A DNA stretch of 64,000 nucleotides from Kwoniella bestiolae CBS 10118 (Eukaryota > Basidiomycota > Tremellomycetes > Tremellales > Cryptococcaceae). Location of the stretch: the NCBI RefSeq assembly GCF_000512585.2, contig NC_089241.1:434001-498000 (forward strand). The letters run 5' to 3'. Position 1 is the stretch's first letter. Every line of letters begins with the position of its first letter. Of the stretch, positions 24,008 through 35,816 are shown one piece after another. The position numbers and the translations under genes were made by a program. The notes beneath the pieces are model-generated. The model had not been told where the DNA came from, searched no databases, and saw only the letters and a list, made by a program, of their open reading frames with translations.

Positions 24008-25961
24008 ATGTCCTCACCAGGTAATAGCACAGGATATGATCCCTCCGCTGGAGGAGCTGGAGGAGGGATGGGCGGTTATCAGATCGATTTCGATCAGATG
24101 CTTTGGGGTTCTCTCAGCTCGACCCCTGAACGAACAACGGTATGTCCTCCACGTACTATCTAGTTGTCGATGTTGACGATGTATGTGAGCAGTGGTGGAA
24201 CATCTTCGCCCTGGTGCTTCAGTCTCTCATTGTCAGCTCAATCGTCACCAAGACGTTCCAGTACTTCGAATACTTCCAGAAGAAAGATAATCCCATCTAC
24301 ATGTTTTTCGTCGGTCTTGGCTGTTCGGCGACAGTGTAAGTCTACAACAGTATTGTTCACTATTCGCTAAAAGGGGATCATGCTTACCATACTTGAATCG
24401 CAGTGTCTGCCTCGGTTTGACATGTGCTCAGGTAAATGCGCCCATCTCTTACCGTTGCTCCGAATATAAAACTGACTCACTGGCTCCTACCCGACAGAGC
24501 TACGAACTCGTTTACTTTGCTTCTACCAAGTTCCACAGCATCTACCGATTCCTCTTCATGGTAGATCAAACCGTCCTCCTCACTGGGGCTTTCTTCAACT
24601 TCTCCGCTGGACTGTATTACTCCTTCAGGCTGTATAGGGTGAGTTCCCTTCCTTGGACACCATAGTCAACAGGCACTGAACTGAGCTAATCTGCATCGTA
24701 AATTAGATGGCCAAAAGTAGATGGTGGCTCATCCCACCGATCGTCCTCGGTCTCCTAGGACCACTAACATCTGCTTTAGTGTGAGTGATCGCCTTAGTAA
24801 TATAAGATAAACCAGAACCAAAATTCACCTTCCCCGCTTGATTGACCTCAGCTGTGTGGGTAAAGGATATTATATGCCCACACTAGAGATGGAGAACTTG
24901 CCGAAACTGGAACCATTCTTCGACGATTACATCAAAGCATCCAGAGTCTGGGGTGCACTCACATTGGCTATAGACGCCCTTCTTTGTGTGGCTTGTGAGT
25001 GCATTCTCCCGCTTCCGTCTGCTTCATTCAAATTTAGAAACCGAACTTTCACTAAATTCGTAAAATCGATCATCGATAGTAACCGTCCTATTACTACGAT
25101 CAAAAGATTCGGTATTCCACAACGAGCCTAGATTACTTCACAAGTTGTTTGCCTTGATGTACGAGTCCATGTGAGTTCTCCCATGTTCAATACAAAAGAA
25201 TGTACTAAAACATAATTTCATCTAGGTTACCACCTGTAGTCTTACTCGTCATCCTCGAGAGCGCCGAACAAGTTGCTGGTTCCCCGACCTGTAAGTTAAC
25301 TATATATAATCATACGCTTTTATCCGAATTCTCATTGACCTTCGGGTGATCATACAATAGCCGACTGGCGTAAATTCCTCATCACCTGTATCCCCTGCCT
25401 ATACTTCCATTCCGTCCTCTCAGCTTTGATCGGCAGACAAGCCATCCGAGGTATATTAGATAACAAGCTAAAAGTCGAGGGTGGGGTATCATTACTGTCC
25501 TCCTCAGGGCACGGGTCCAGCGGTGTCGGAAAGAGTTTCAACACCTTCAGTTATCCCTCTAATCCTACCTCTTCGAGAAAAGCGGAAGAAGGAAGAAATG
25601 GCGAATATGAGATGAAATCGGAGTCGGAGTATGGGAATGGAAGTCAAGTCTCGGTGGGAGGTCCGATGGTCAAGGTGAGAGTGAGCATATTTATAGCTCT
25701 GTCCGCTTGGTCTTTATGAATCCTTTCGCTAATATTGTGCTGGTTATTCTTATCGTAATCCAGGTCGAACATAATTCGGCTACTTCCGAGCCAGATTCGT
25801 ACGCTCTCAACCATCCCCATCTATCGCCTATTGAGAGTATGTCAACCGCGAATAGAGATCACTCCAATAGGATTAGACCGCCTATCGACGGGCTAGAGGA
25901 CGTTCCGTATGGATTTAGCGTTAATAGACCTTGGAAGAACCCTTCGGGAGGTGTCAACTGA
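24008..25961 (+). CDS. Multi-pass (about 7 TM) membrane protein, paralogue A of a three-member family
   Basis: Ten exons (24008-24139, 24193-24335, 24404-24431, 24498-24638, 24707-24780, 24852-24994, 25080-25170, 25226-25290, 25361-25674, 25764-25961) give 442 aa. After a Gly-rich N-terminus come about seven hydrophobic segments (WWNIFALVLQSLIVSSIVTK, IYMFFVGLGCSATVVCLGLT, FLFMVDQTVLLTGAFF, WLIPPIVLGLLGPLTSALV, ALTLAIDALLCVALTVLLL, LPPVVLLVILESAEQ, FLITCIPCLYFHSVLSALIG) and a hydrophilic tail of about 140 residues. The last helix, CLYFHSVLSALIGRQAIR, matches the K-Y-x-N-S-L-L-x-x-L-N-x-R pattern of the basidiomycete DUF6534-type family; I offer that as a likely but unchecked relation. Exon lengths correspond to those of the genes at 55565 and 58543. 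Function unknown. Confidence 0.82.
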
Positions 25962-26706
25962 ATTATCGAACTGTTTCAAACCGAGTCAGATTATGAGCCG
26001 CAAAAAAACCAAAATCTATGGGTTATCTGGAAAGTCGGGTGTCAGTGTTGTTATCAGGAGAAGTGCAAAAAGAAAAGAAGTTTATAATACGTATTTGTAA
26101 GAGTTGAGATCTTGTCAAGAACATTTGTTTTCCTATTGTACATACAGTACACAACTGTCCCTCGAGTGATCATTAAACCGTGTCTTTCAGAATCTGCAAG
26201 GTGATGAATCATCCTTTATCATGGGAACCTTTTGCATATATCGTACGCCTTAATGCAGATAAGCAGGCGACATCACAGCTACGAATGTACGAGCAGGTAT
26301 TAATTCCTATGTCAAGCTTCAGTATCAACGGCGTGTGGCAGTTCGCCTCGACAGATGGGTGGGTGGCACAGACCCCTTCGCACAGACCTGGTAAGTCATC
26401 GCTGACTTGTCGTTGTTCTTCTGTATCACACATGTTCTATTTACTCCACTTCTTCTCCTTTTCTTCTTCTTCCTTTCTTTTTTTCATCACCATCTTCTAT
26501 GTTGCATCTTCTCCAACCTTGATAAGATATCCTTGTTTATTGTGCTGTATTTGTCATCTCCTGTTCCTCGTGACCAATCCCCTCATTTCTATCTTGCCTA
26601 TCGTGACTGAATACCCCAGTCTTCCTCGCACTGACGAATCCCCTATCATCTGACCGATCTGACATTTTGTACCTTGCACTCACCCATTCCCGCTCACTCA
26701 ATCAAG
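25962..26706. other. Intergenic region and probable 5' leader of the RG-rich gene, with likely leader intron
   Basis: 745 nt. Near 26391 there is a strong donor (GTAAGTCATC) and near 26618-26619 an acceptor (ATACCCCAG) after a C/T-rich tract, which suggests a 5' UTR intron of about 229 nt. An upstream ATG near 26203 opens a frame that does not join the main coding sequence, so it would be a uORF if transcribed. Confidence 0.4.
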
Positions 26707-29700
26707 ATGGCCCCCCTTCGCCGATCCCAGACAAGAGCTGGTCTGAGCGATAGCGGTATCAGACCTCGCACTCGATCACAAACAAGCCATCAACCCTCTT
26801 CCTCGTCCCATCCTTACGGCAGGAAGAAACTTACACCGAAGCAGAGTAACACCGAGATCATGGCTGGTATAGCTTCTGTCTGCGATATCGACGATACTCC
26901 TTCTAAATCGGACGATACGCGTCGTCATAGCGAACCTTCCGAGGTCGGGGTAATCTTCAAAAGTAAGAATAAAAGGTCAGAGCCCAAGCCCAAGCCAGAA
27001 GAACGAAGACAAGCTACCAGGCAGTCCGTAAGGATGGCATTACAACGAAGTCAAGCTGAAGCTGAACGAATCGAGGTCAAGCCTACCATCCAGATCAAGA
27101 AGGAAGAGGAGAAAATCAAGGTCAGGAATTTTACTCGATCAACCACTGTTCCCGCTCTCGCTGGTAAAGCCTCTAATCTCAAGGCCCGAGGTCGAACTGA
27201 TGTCAAGAGAAGCAGGAAGGTGTTTGAAGATCCTGATATTTCCCCGGATAAGGGAGTTGAAATTGTATCGGATACCTCATCCCCTTCTTCCAATGTTGAT
27301 TCGTCAACTAGTTTTCGGCCTACTAAACAGCGGGTTGTCCGATTTTCTACTTCGGTTAAGCGGGTGGCGAAAGGAATCAAGAAGATGGAGGAAGATCACC
27401 TTTCTGAAGAGATGAATGATGATATTCCCCCGTCCTCTTTGGCAAGAGACGTGGAAGATGAGAAGACCGAAAACATTACGGACAACTCATCAAATGTAGT
27501 GTATTCCGCTCGAGCTGAAGAGAAGAAAGATCCACAAACCCATAACTCTGTAGACAGTTCTAGTGGGTGGATATCACCTCAGATCGAGGTAACACCACTC
27601 ATCAGACCTTCCGCGGACCCCTCACCCATTCAAGAAGGAGACCGACAAAATCCCTCCACCCATTCCCGACCGCAGTCCGAGTCGAGATCTTTCGATTGTC
27701 GATCCTTCACTTCATCCGATTTTGCCCTCTTGGAGGAAATGGAATCACACCTTAAATCTCAAGAAAGATCTCCAGAAGAGGTTGTGTCTAGTCCCATCGA
27801 AGCACAAGAGAGAGGAGCCGATCCGTTCAAATGGGCGGAAGAAGGGACTGATCTCTCTTCAATAAGGAGTGATCAGAGTGTTTCCGGGGATGGTGAGATT
27901 GAATGTTACGACACCCACACAAGTCATGCTCAGGAGGTAGAAGAGGATGAAAATTGGGATAGAAGGGCACCTTCGCCTGGAGATGATGAGATACCATTTC
28001 ATCCCCCTGGGTTTCGACTGGAGGAGGAGCATGTAGGTGAAGATGAATGGAAAGGATTCAAGGTGAATTACGAGTTCGAAGAGCGGGATTTGGCTGGGAC
28101 GCCTCCACCGTACTTACCTGAGGAAAGTGAGCTTGAGGGTGATGAGCGAGTAGATGTGGGTGAAGGGAGGTTGGAAGTTAACGTTGAAGAGGTTGAGGAT
28201 TTTGGCGGTCTGGATCATAAGGAGGAAGATGTCGATATGGGGGGTGTGATTTGGGAAGAGCAGGAAGATGGGTCCAAGGATCAAGACGAAGATAAGGAGA
28301 ATCATCCGCCCCTTCTCAAGATATCGGAAGGGAAGAGATCGATAGGCTATGGTCAGTTGAGACCCAGAGATACTTCAGTCGAGCGGGAGGATGGCAATCG
28401 TGCGAATGAGCTGATACTTCAAGAGGGCCGAGAAGAGCCCGAGGCGCATGAGGACGTGATTGAAGAGAATAAGATGAGAAACGACGTTTATGCCGAGGAG
28501 CCACAGATTCAAGCTATCATGGAAGATGAGGGGGCATCGATCAAGGTGGATGATGTCACTGTGGATGAATTCCTTGGATCTCCGTCACGCAACTCTTCTG
28601 CTTGGAAGGTCACGATCTATCGCCCTCGAGGGCACGAGCTTGAACATATCGAACAGTGCGGAGATTCTCCGCGTGACGATAGGACACCTAGCACCTCCCG
28701 GATCGAGATATATAATCCACCAATCCCATCAACAATTCAAGAATCCCAAGTCCTCCCAGATGAAACGGTGCCACATGAAACTCTCCCTAAGTACAATCCC
28801 AGCAGCGTCATTCTCTCTCCAGACTCAGTTCCGAGTCCCCTCCCACCTCATACGAGTCCACTGAACCAGCCCGAACAAAATGCTATCATCCCAACACGAG
28901 ATCAGGACATAGCACAATATCACGCCTCTTCAAGCTCGGATCTAGATCCAAGGCTAGCCCATGGTTTCCAAACCCAGGCTACCTACAACCATACCAAGGC
29001 GAAACCAGACCCTCACTTGAAAGTACCAATAATCGTTCCTCGATTCGACCTTCACACTACAAGGTTTGATGATCCCGATGCCAGACCTCCTCCAGATGCC
29101 ACTAGAGCGAGAGGGAGAACAGCAAGTAGAAGGCGAGGGAGAGGGAGTGGCAGGGGAGGTAGAACTGCTACTGCTGGCAGTACGAGAGGTAGAGGTGAGG
29201 CACGAGGAAGAGCGAGAGGTAAAGGCATAGGCGGAGGAAGATATCAGTCTGTCACCATCCCCTCTCTCAGCGTTACCAGTCCAGGCGGCAGTACTCAACC
29301 CTTGGAACAGACAACGCACGTACTTCAGCCTACTCAACTACCCCCATACAAATATTGGGATCGACCCACTCCCACCGCAGTTTCAGCCACACCAATCCCA
29401 ATCGGACACCATACCACATACAATCCTCACCCTCAACGAGAGGACACCAGTGCTCTTCATCTCTTGGCAGACGTAGCCCTTACCGAACAAGAAAACACGA
29501 ACAATCATCCAAGGGGAACCGCAGGATACTGGACGACCATCATGGGAATCACCCCTCAGTCTACCAAATTGGATGTACTCGCGGAAGTGGCAGCGAATAT
29601 CGATCTTCTACCTAGATTCAGATTTAATGACGATGGGACACCGAGGATTGGACCGCCATCGATCTTGGTTCATAGGGATGCCCCGAACCGAGATCAGGTC

Positions 29701-29961
29701 GAGGATGGTCATGTGGAACCGGATGGCGGGGTAAGTAAGATTGACCAGAGTCATGTGAAGGAAGCTTGCTGATTGACTATCGGATAGTCATCCACCCAGC
29801 CAGTCAGAACCCAATCTCGAAAACGAAGAACGAATTCGGTGCGATTCTCAAACTATGATAGAGTCGCGGCAGTACCTCCCGAAGCGGATCGACCCATCAT
29901 CTATCAACCTGTTTCGGCGGTGAGGGAGGAACCGGTACCTATCTCAGCGGTCAGAGACTAG
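26707..29961 (+). CDS. Large disordered, acidic protein with an RG-rich block (unknown function)
   Basis: Exons 26707-29730 and 29788-29961 give 1,065 aa. The first in-frame ATG is 26707; the frame is open earlier only from TTG. The N-terminus is basic (MAPLRRSQTRAGLSDSG, RTRSQTSH) and followed by KKEEEKIKVR. A long middle section is rich in Glu, Asp and Ser (EEVEDFGGLDHKEEDVDMGG). Residues ~800-850 form an Arg/Gly block (TASRRRGRGSGRGGR, STRGRGEARGRARGKG) like RNA- or nucleosome-binding RGG regions. The C-terminal part has ordered-looking stretches (DTSALHLLADVALTEQEN, YWTTIMGITPQSTKLDVLAE) and ends PVPISAVRD. I recognise no catalytic domain. A nuclear role is a guess from composition. Confidence 0.75.
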
Positions 29962-30394
29962 CCTTATCCTCTACATTAGAGTAGAATAATGTAAGGTGTG
30001 ATTCTCCTTGGTTGACTTCCCAAGCTTATCAGCTAATACGATGTGTCTGTTCGCCTGATAGGTCCGCCCCGCTGAATCGAAGTTTCCATGAGATAATTTT
30101 AGATTATCCATTCTCATTTCCTGTGATACCGTAGCCTCCCTTTCAGATCTTAGCAGTGATACCATATCAGCATCTTATACAATACATTCATTCCTAACTC
30201 TAATTTATATCAACTTTATCATAACCATATACCAAGTTGAAATAGTCCATCAATATCTTGTAGTGAAACCCATCCCCGCACGTAATCTAGCAACAACTTT
30301 CACCATTTTAGGATAAACATCTAACTTAACAACCATCTTGTAGATCCTTCCATAATGTATCTCATATCGAGCATATACTATTTCCATCCCATTG
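29962..30394. other. Convergent intergenic region
   Basis: About 430 nt between facing stop codons of the RG-rich gene and the RhoGAP gene. AT-rich towards 30180-30240, consistent with 3' UTRs and poly(A) signals. Nothing else is seen. Confidence 0.4.
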
Positions 30395-33300
30395 CTACGA
30401 AACCTGAACTTCCCTCTCTTTCCTCGGACTAGGCAAAGAGCCAGAACCAGGCTTCGGACTGACTGGTAATCCGGGTGTTCTGCTCCCCGACCCAGAGTCT
30501 GAACCACCATTACCATTACCGACCGAAATACCATTGGTAGTTTCCACTGCTAATCCTCTCTCCTGCGCCCTGGAAGCAGCTTTGGCTTTTCGTACAGCTG
30601 CCGCAGAAGGATAATTCTCCCCTGAGGAAGGTACCGCCTGTGCTCGAGGTGTGAGATTGGCAGTATGGGAGAAGTTCGATAGGTTGTCGGAGGAAGGGAT
30701 GGAGTGAAGGTCGGAATCGATATCTTCGTTTGAAATTTCAGAGGCTGAATCTTCGGTAGCTACGTTTTCGTTGGATGTGTCAGCTGAATTTGTTTCTTCG
30801 TGTGTCCGACGTTGTCATTTCATGTATGACCTATGAATGGAAGGGGGGCAGACGAAAATTGTAAGGCGAAGCCCACTCACATGGATCCAGAGCCCTTCCA
30901 GTCAATCCCAACATCGCATCCGCCCCACCAGCCTGATAAAGCATACTATTCCGCTTCCTCTTAATCGTCTCCTCCATATCTTCCTGCTGCGTCGTCACCT
31001 CATCTACCAATTCCTCCGACGGCGCCTCGTCATCGAATATCGCACCGAAGTTACTGACCAGCTCAGAGAATATGCCTGCGGGTATGCCGAGTGTAGGCGA
31101 GAAAACTATCCCAATGTTTCTTAGGGTCATCTTGTTCAGGGTGGCATTCCGAACGATGAGGATGAGGTGGGCGGTAAGTGCTCTGAGAAGGGCGTAGTTG
31201 GGTGGGGGAAGTTCAGAGACTAGTCTTGACAATTCGTTTACTCGAGCGGAGGAGTCGATAAGATCTATCATACACTCAAATCAGCAAATGTTGTTGACAC
31301 ATCAATCGGAGAGGACTTACCCATAACAGCCAAGAACCTCGTATGCAATTCCCTAGTTAACAAACTGGTAGGCAACTCCCTCAAGAAAGTCTTGAGTAAT
31401 CCAGCTATAGCATGAGGATCCCAAAATTCATCTACCGACAAAAGGTTCACATCCCCCTCAGCGTCGAAACGATCTTTCAGACCCTTGATGACCGCCGAAC
31501 TTCCACTGAGTCTATAGATCCCTTCTTCCTGTTCAGCTTTCTTCGCCTCCAACCACTCTATACACCTGAACACTATTGCAGGCAGATTCGCAACCGACGC
31601 CACCGCTATAGACTCGGTTAATGGAACTGCAAAGACCGGTCTTGATATCTTTTCAGGCGTTTTGCCGAATCCCCAGAACCCCCGACTCTTCGCTTTGCGA
31701 TCTCTCTCTTTCTCTGCATTCAGACCCGGAGGAGCGTTCAGACCCTGGTTAGATAGACTGGTAAGATATGCCGGAGAGTAGGATGGTCGACCGGGCATCA
31801 TGCTTTGTCTCTTGTTTGCGCGAGGGGTGGGATCAGAGTTGGTAGGTGGTGAAGAAGATAGCATGTCGGATGAAGGGCTGGTAACCATTGTCATTGGTGC
31901 ACTGCCATGAGATGAGCTGGAGTGGTGAGAAGGTTTGATAGGTTGCGATACGACCGGTCGTTGGTCTTGCGTAGGTGTTTGAGGCAGACCAGAAGATTGG
32001 GTCGATATGGACGGATTGGAGGCTTGCGAGGAGGTGGACTGACTACTATGGATAGCCTTTTGCGATTCCATCGAATTGATCAAGCTTGGTGAGGGTGCTC
32101 CAGAGAATTTCGAATCTGCACCCAGGCCAGTCATGGGTTGAGCGGCTGTTACAATCACATCCTTACTGCCTTTTCGACTCTGACTCCGTTTCCTCATCAA
32201 GTTGGGTACGGACGATGAAGCGGAAGAGGAGACGGGAGCAGAAGGCTGCGGGACAGTAGCTTGAGCGGGTTCGGGATCGACATATCGCACCAGCATCTCA
32301 ATCCAGCTATCTCTCTCCATATCACTTTCCGCACATAGGACATGTCGATTGGTCGTTCCTCTCTTCGAGGCTTCTATAATCAGGAAGGCATGTCGGAAAT
32401 TCCTTTCATCGGTGGTCTCAGCCGGACGATTCTGTCTACCGATTTGTGCATTGGTTATAGTGATAGAACCGAGATGCGGACCACCTCGCTATATTGCGAT
32501 ATTAGCACCGGGTCGCTCACCGAAGAACAACGCATAAACACGACTCACCGACTCATAGTACTCCATGACTGGTCCGTCCAAAACGAAATACCTAGTCTTC
32601 CAACCTCCAAAATTCTTTCCCTTCTTCGTTAGATATCCTTCCTTTCTAGCACCTTCAGCTTTAGCTTTGACATGATCGCTATTCAGGAAATTGCAAAGAT
32701 CCGACTTGTCACTTATTGGCGCGACCAACAGACTCTGAAGATAAGCTTCTAGTGCAGCCTTCCTCTGATCTATTTTACTAGGAGCGAAATCTTTCCATGC
32801 TCTGCCTTCAGGCAAGGGAGCTACCATCTGTTTCCAATCTTTTGTACGTTTCCCAGATTTCGCTTTGATCTTGGTTTCTAGATCTAGAAACGCACTGAAT
32901 AGCTTCGCTACGTTCCAGGTTATTGGTTGAGCATTTGGGGGACGAGCAGTAATTGCTATGATAAAGCATAGAACGTCTCTACCACTACTGTTGGGGAAGA
33001 CAGTACTGCTTGGGATGGTGATCCTCGAGTAAGACAATAAAGACGAAGTCATCTGAGGACGAGGACGAGATGGGTTGAGCGATGATCTCGATTGACTAGC
33101 TTCCGCTTGAGAGGGTTCGAGGGAAGGTCGAGGTGTCGTATCGTGAGATTTGCGAGGTTGAGAAGATTCGAAGGATGATCGGATGGGTTCTTCCAAAGAC
33201 ATGGTAGTGGACATAGTATCAGATACAGATTGGACGGGAGATTTGGTAGATTCCCTATCTGGTTGAGGTAATCTGACACCGGATATTCGAGGAGGTGGTC

Positions 33301-34271
33301 GCTCAGGTATAGCGGTCAGCTGTTCGTTGGACCTGGATGGTTCGGGGGTCGCTGTCGATACCGCCAAAGCCCTTGATGAAGGGGGAGGTACCACGCCAAT
33401 CTCTTCTCTTCCGCTGACACTTGGACTTGCTGAATATTGCGAAGCTGGGCTGAGGGTGTTGAAGCTATTACTGGGTGGCATAGCTGGGATGGTATGATTC
33501 TCTTGCATAGGTGAGTCCGCAAGCGTCATGAACGTACTAACTTCAGGTGGGAAAGTCATCTTGCTCTCTCTGTTCGTCTTCTTATCGGGTATAGGCGAGG
33601 GTAGTAGTCCAGAAGGAGGTTGGGTTTGAGCGGGAGAACTGGGTGCGGAGGTTTCTACATTGTTATCGGACTTTTGTCTATGTACCGAAGCTTTGGTGGG
33701 AGTTTCGTCTCTATCCGAATACTGCCGTTTGATTTGGGGATGTTCTGCTTTCAATCCCAGTCCCACTGCACTCGAGCTGTTGGGTATCCGTCTATTTCCA
33801 GAAACAGGTTCTATCCCAGCAGTTTGTAGTTTCTCATTCGCCTTTTCCCTATCCTGCCGCAGTCTATCATTGTCGGATGCCAGAATCGCACATTGCGCAC
33901 GCTGCTTTTCGATCAACTTCCATAACTGCGAATTCTGTGCTTGCTACATCACCAGAAAACACGCATTCAGTGTCACTCAACGATACACAGAGTGATTCAC
34001 GTGATCAAGGCCAACTCACAAGGTTATTCCTTTCTGCTACCATGACTTCCAATGCCCTTCTCACATCTCCTCCGTTCGCTCTCACCACAGCATCTATATC
34101 AATAGTTCCTGATGATCCTGCTCTGGGTGACGCCCGAGGACTGGAAGGTTGACCCGACTGAGGTGAACCTGCTGGGGAGGGGCGAGATCTGGTTGAGCTT
34201 TTCGGTGAAGCGTTGGGGTACGAGGTACTTGGGGGTGCATTCAGACGATGCAGTATCGAGGAAGGTGACAT
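30395..34271 (-). CDS. BEM3: BEM3-like Rho GTPase-activating protein (PX-PH-RhoGAP)
   Basis: Five exons (34271-34020, 33943-32549, 32488-31321, 31264-30881, 30783-30395) give 1,195 aa. The N-terminus has a short coiled coil (NSQLWKLIEKQRAQCAILAS). A PX domain spans ~385-510 (NVAKLFSAFLDLETKIK, KIDQRKAALEAYLQSLL). A PH domain spans ~519-625 (KEGYLTKKGKNFGGWKTRYF, ending near RDSWIEMLVRYV). The RhoGAP domain spans ~833-1015: GIYRLSGSSAVIKGLKDRF with the arginine finger, DPHAIAGLLKTFLRELPTSL, NKMTLRNIGIVFSPTLG. This domain order is that of Bem3, which accelerates GTP hydrolysis on Cdc42 at sites of polarised growth, recruited by phosphoinositides. The tail is Ser/Gly/Pro-rich. Orthology is inferred from architecture. 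Confidence 0.9.
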
Positions 34272-35171
34272 GCTGACGGGTTCGATAGATTACAGAGCAG
34301 TTGTTGAACTGAAGAAGGCAGGTTAGATAGGCTTGTATATATGAATGAACAAAAGAATCGCACCTATAGGTCATCCTCCTAATCGTTTTGAGTGTATTGC
34401 TATTTGTCACTTTGCAGATCAGATTGCTTTGATGTAGGCCTATAGAGGATAGTTACCAAGTGAAACAAAGACAGGATCGAAGGATAGCTGATTCGTTGTT
34501 TGTTATTGGGTTTGTCGTCAAGAACGGTGATTTGATCTTGATTTGGGTCTATCTGTATCTATCGCAAAGGTAGGGTTTCAGGGGGTCGATGTGTTGATCT
34601 GAAAGGAAGAATCTCGTATGGGAATGCGACTTTCTGGACAGAAGACTGGCTGTATGAGCTTTATGATATGATATTGATGAGATGGATGTGTTTTTTTGTC
34701 GGAAAGAGGAGAATGGTATGTTGTTGGCTTTGACAATAAGAGGACCAAGCGTAATGTAATGTAAATCGCAAGTGGTTGATCCGATCTCGTTGCTGATGGT
34801 CAATTTGGTCAAGACTCGTATTCGGTTTCTAACCTAAACTGACTGGCGCCTTTGAGTGGGTATCAGAGTACAAAGAGAGCCAGCTGAGTTCATATGCTAT
34901 GATGATCTACCAAAAACAAAGTATGCTATCATCCAACGTAACTTCAACTCATTCATCGTAGCAACAACAACAATCAAACAACTCAGACGCGTTTGAGCCG
35001 GAAGACCACGTGGCACATCTTAAAGTGGCGTAACTCTAAATCACCGCACAAACTTATCAATCCACCCTGAACCTAATCCACCACCTACCGACCCTCCTCA
35101 TCAATATCCTTTGTCTTCTCAACGACCAAACATGCTTGCTCGTCACCTCGGACACACCTGGAAAAAGCTCC
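34272..35171. other. Intergenic region, BEM3-like start / tRNA 3' end
   Basis: 900 nt. Contains the promoter of the RhoGAP gene near 34272. It ends with the pol III terminator of the tRNA: five T residues on the minus strand at 35162-35166. ORFs here (34549-34812, 35057-35171) look like chance. Confidence 0.4.
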
Positions 35172-35262
35172 AGTTCGAGCTGGGAGTCGAACCCAGGACC
35201 TCCTGCGGTGTTCGGTCTTACAACCGGAAACAGGTCTGCTGAAACCACTGCAACACACGAAC
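35172..35262 (-). tRNA. tRNA gene with a 16-nt intron; anticodon reads CCG (Arg) if the intron is canonical
   Basis: Reading the minus strand from 35262, a full cloverleaf folds. The acceptor stem GTTCGTG/CTCGAAC has six of seven pairs, with a T-T mismatch at the sixth. Then U8-G9, a D arm TTGC/GCAG with GG in a 10-nt loop, and an anticodon stem CCTGT/GCAGG. A 5-nt variable loop AGGTC follows, and a perfect T arm CTGGG-TTCGACT-CCCAG. The B box GGTTCGACTCC and an A box TGTTGCAGTGG are clear, and TTTTT lies just downstream. The anticodon loop is 23 nt, so 16 nt (35223-35208) must be an intron after position 37; this gives T33 followed by CCG. The discriminator is U, unusual for tRNA-Arg, so isotype is less sure than tRNA identity. 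Confidence 0.75.
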
Positions 35263-35816
35263 CATATTTTTCTGAACAGGCCGTTTTGATGGAAGGAAGA
35301 TATTCTGTTATCGAGGGGCATGGCATCTGTGCTGGAGTGTATCGCGATGCAGCTAGGCAAATGCCTGGGCTCTCTTAGGTGTAGTAACTCTGTGAAATTT
35401 AAGTGTTCCTGATGAAGCGTGAAGCGGCTGAAGCGGGCTCATCGCGGATGTGCGGAGGAAGCTATGTTCGATCTGGGAGGTATTGGTATTACTCTGCTAT
35501 CACGCATGTAAGTGACAAACAGCCCGGTCCCTCGGTATCGTGTGTGATGATACGGATACCCCGTATCTTGTATCTTGTATCGTCTGATCACATATCTTTC
35601 AGACATCGTCAGTCCGAGAGGTATAAATCAAAGTGACCCATTAAGATTAGCCTCAATTCAATTGAATTACGTCATACCCCACGGATCAATCATGTCCACC
35701 TGCAACATCAATCAATCCACCACAAACTCACATCCATCACTTACATATATTCACTCATCCTTGAGACCAATCTCAATCATACATACATACACACCTCACT
35801 CCCACTCCCAAGCACC
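35263..35816. promoter_or_regulatory. Divergent region, tRNA / PTEN
   Basis: About 550 nt upstream of both the tRNA (minus) and PTEN (plus). The last 150 nt before the PTEN start are C/A/T-rich (CATCACTTACATATATTC, ACATACATACACACC) and probably form its 5' leader. Nothing coding is supported. Confidence 0.4.
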
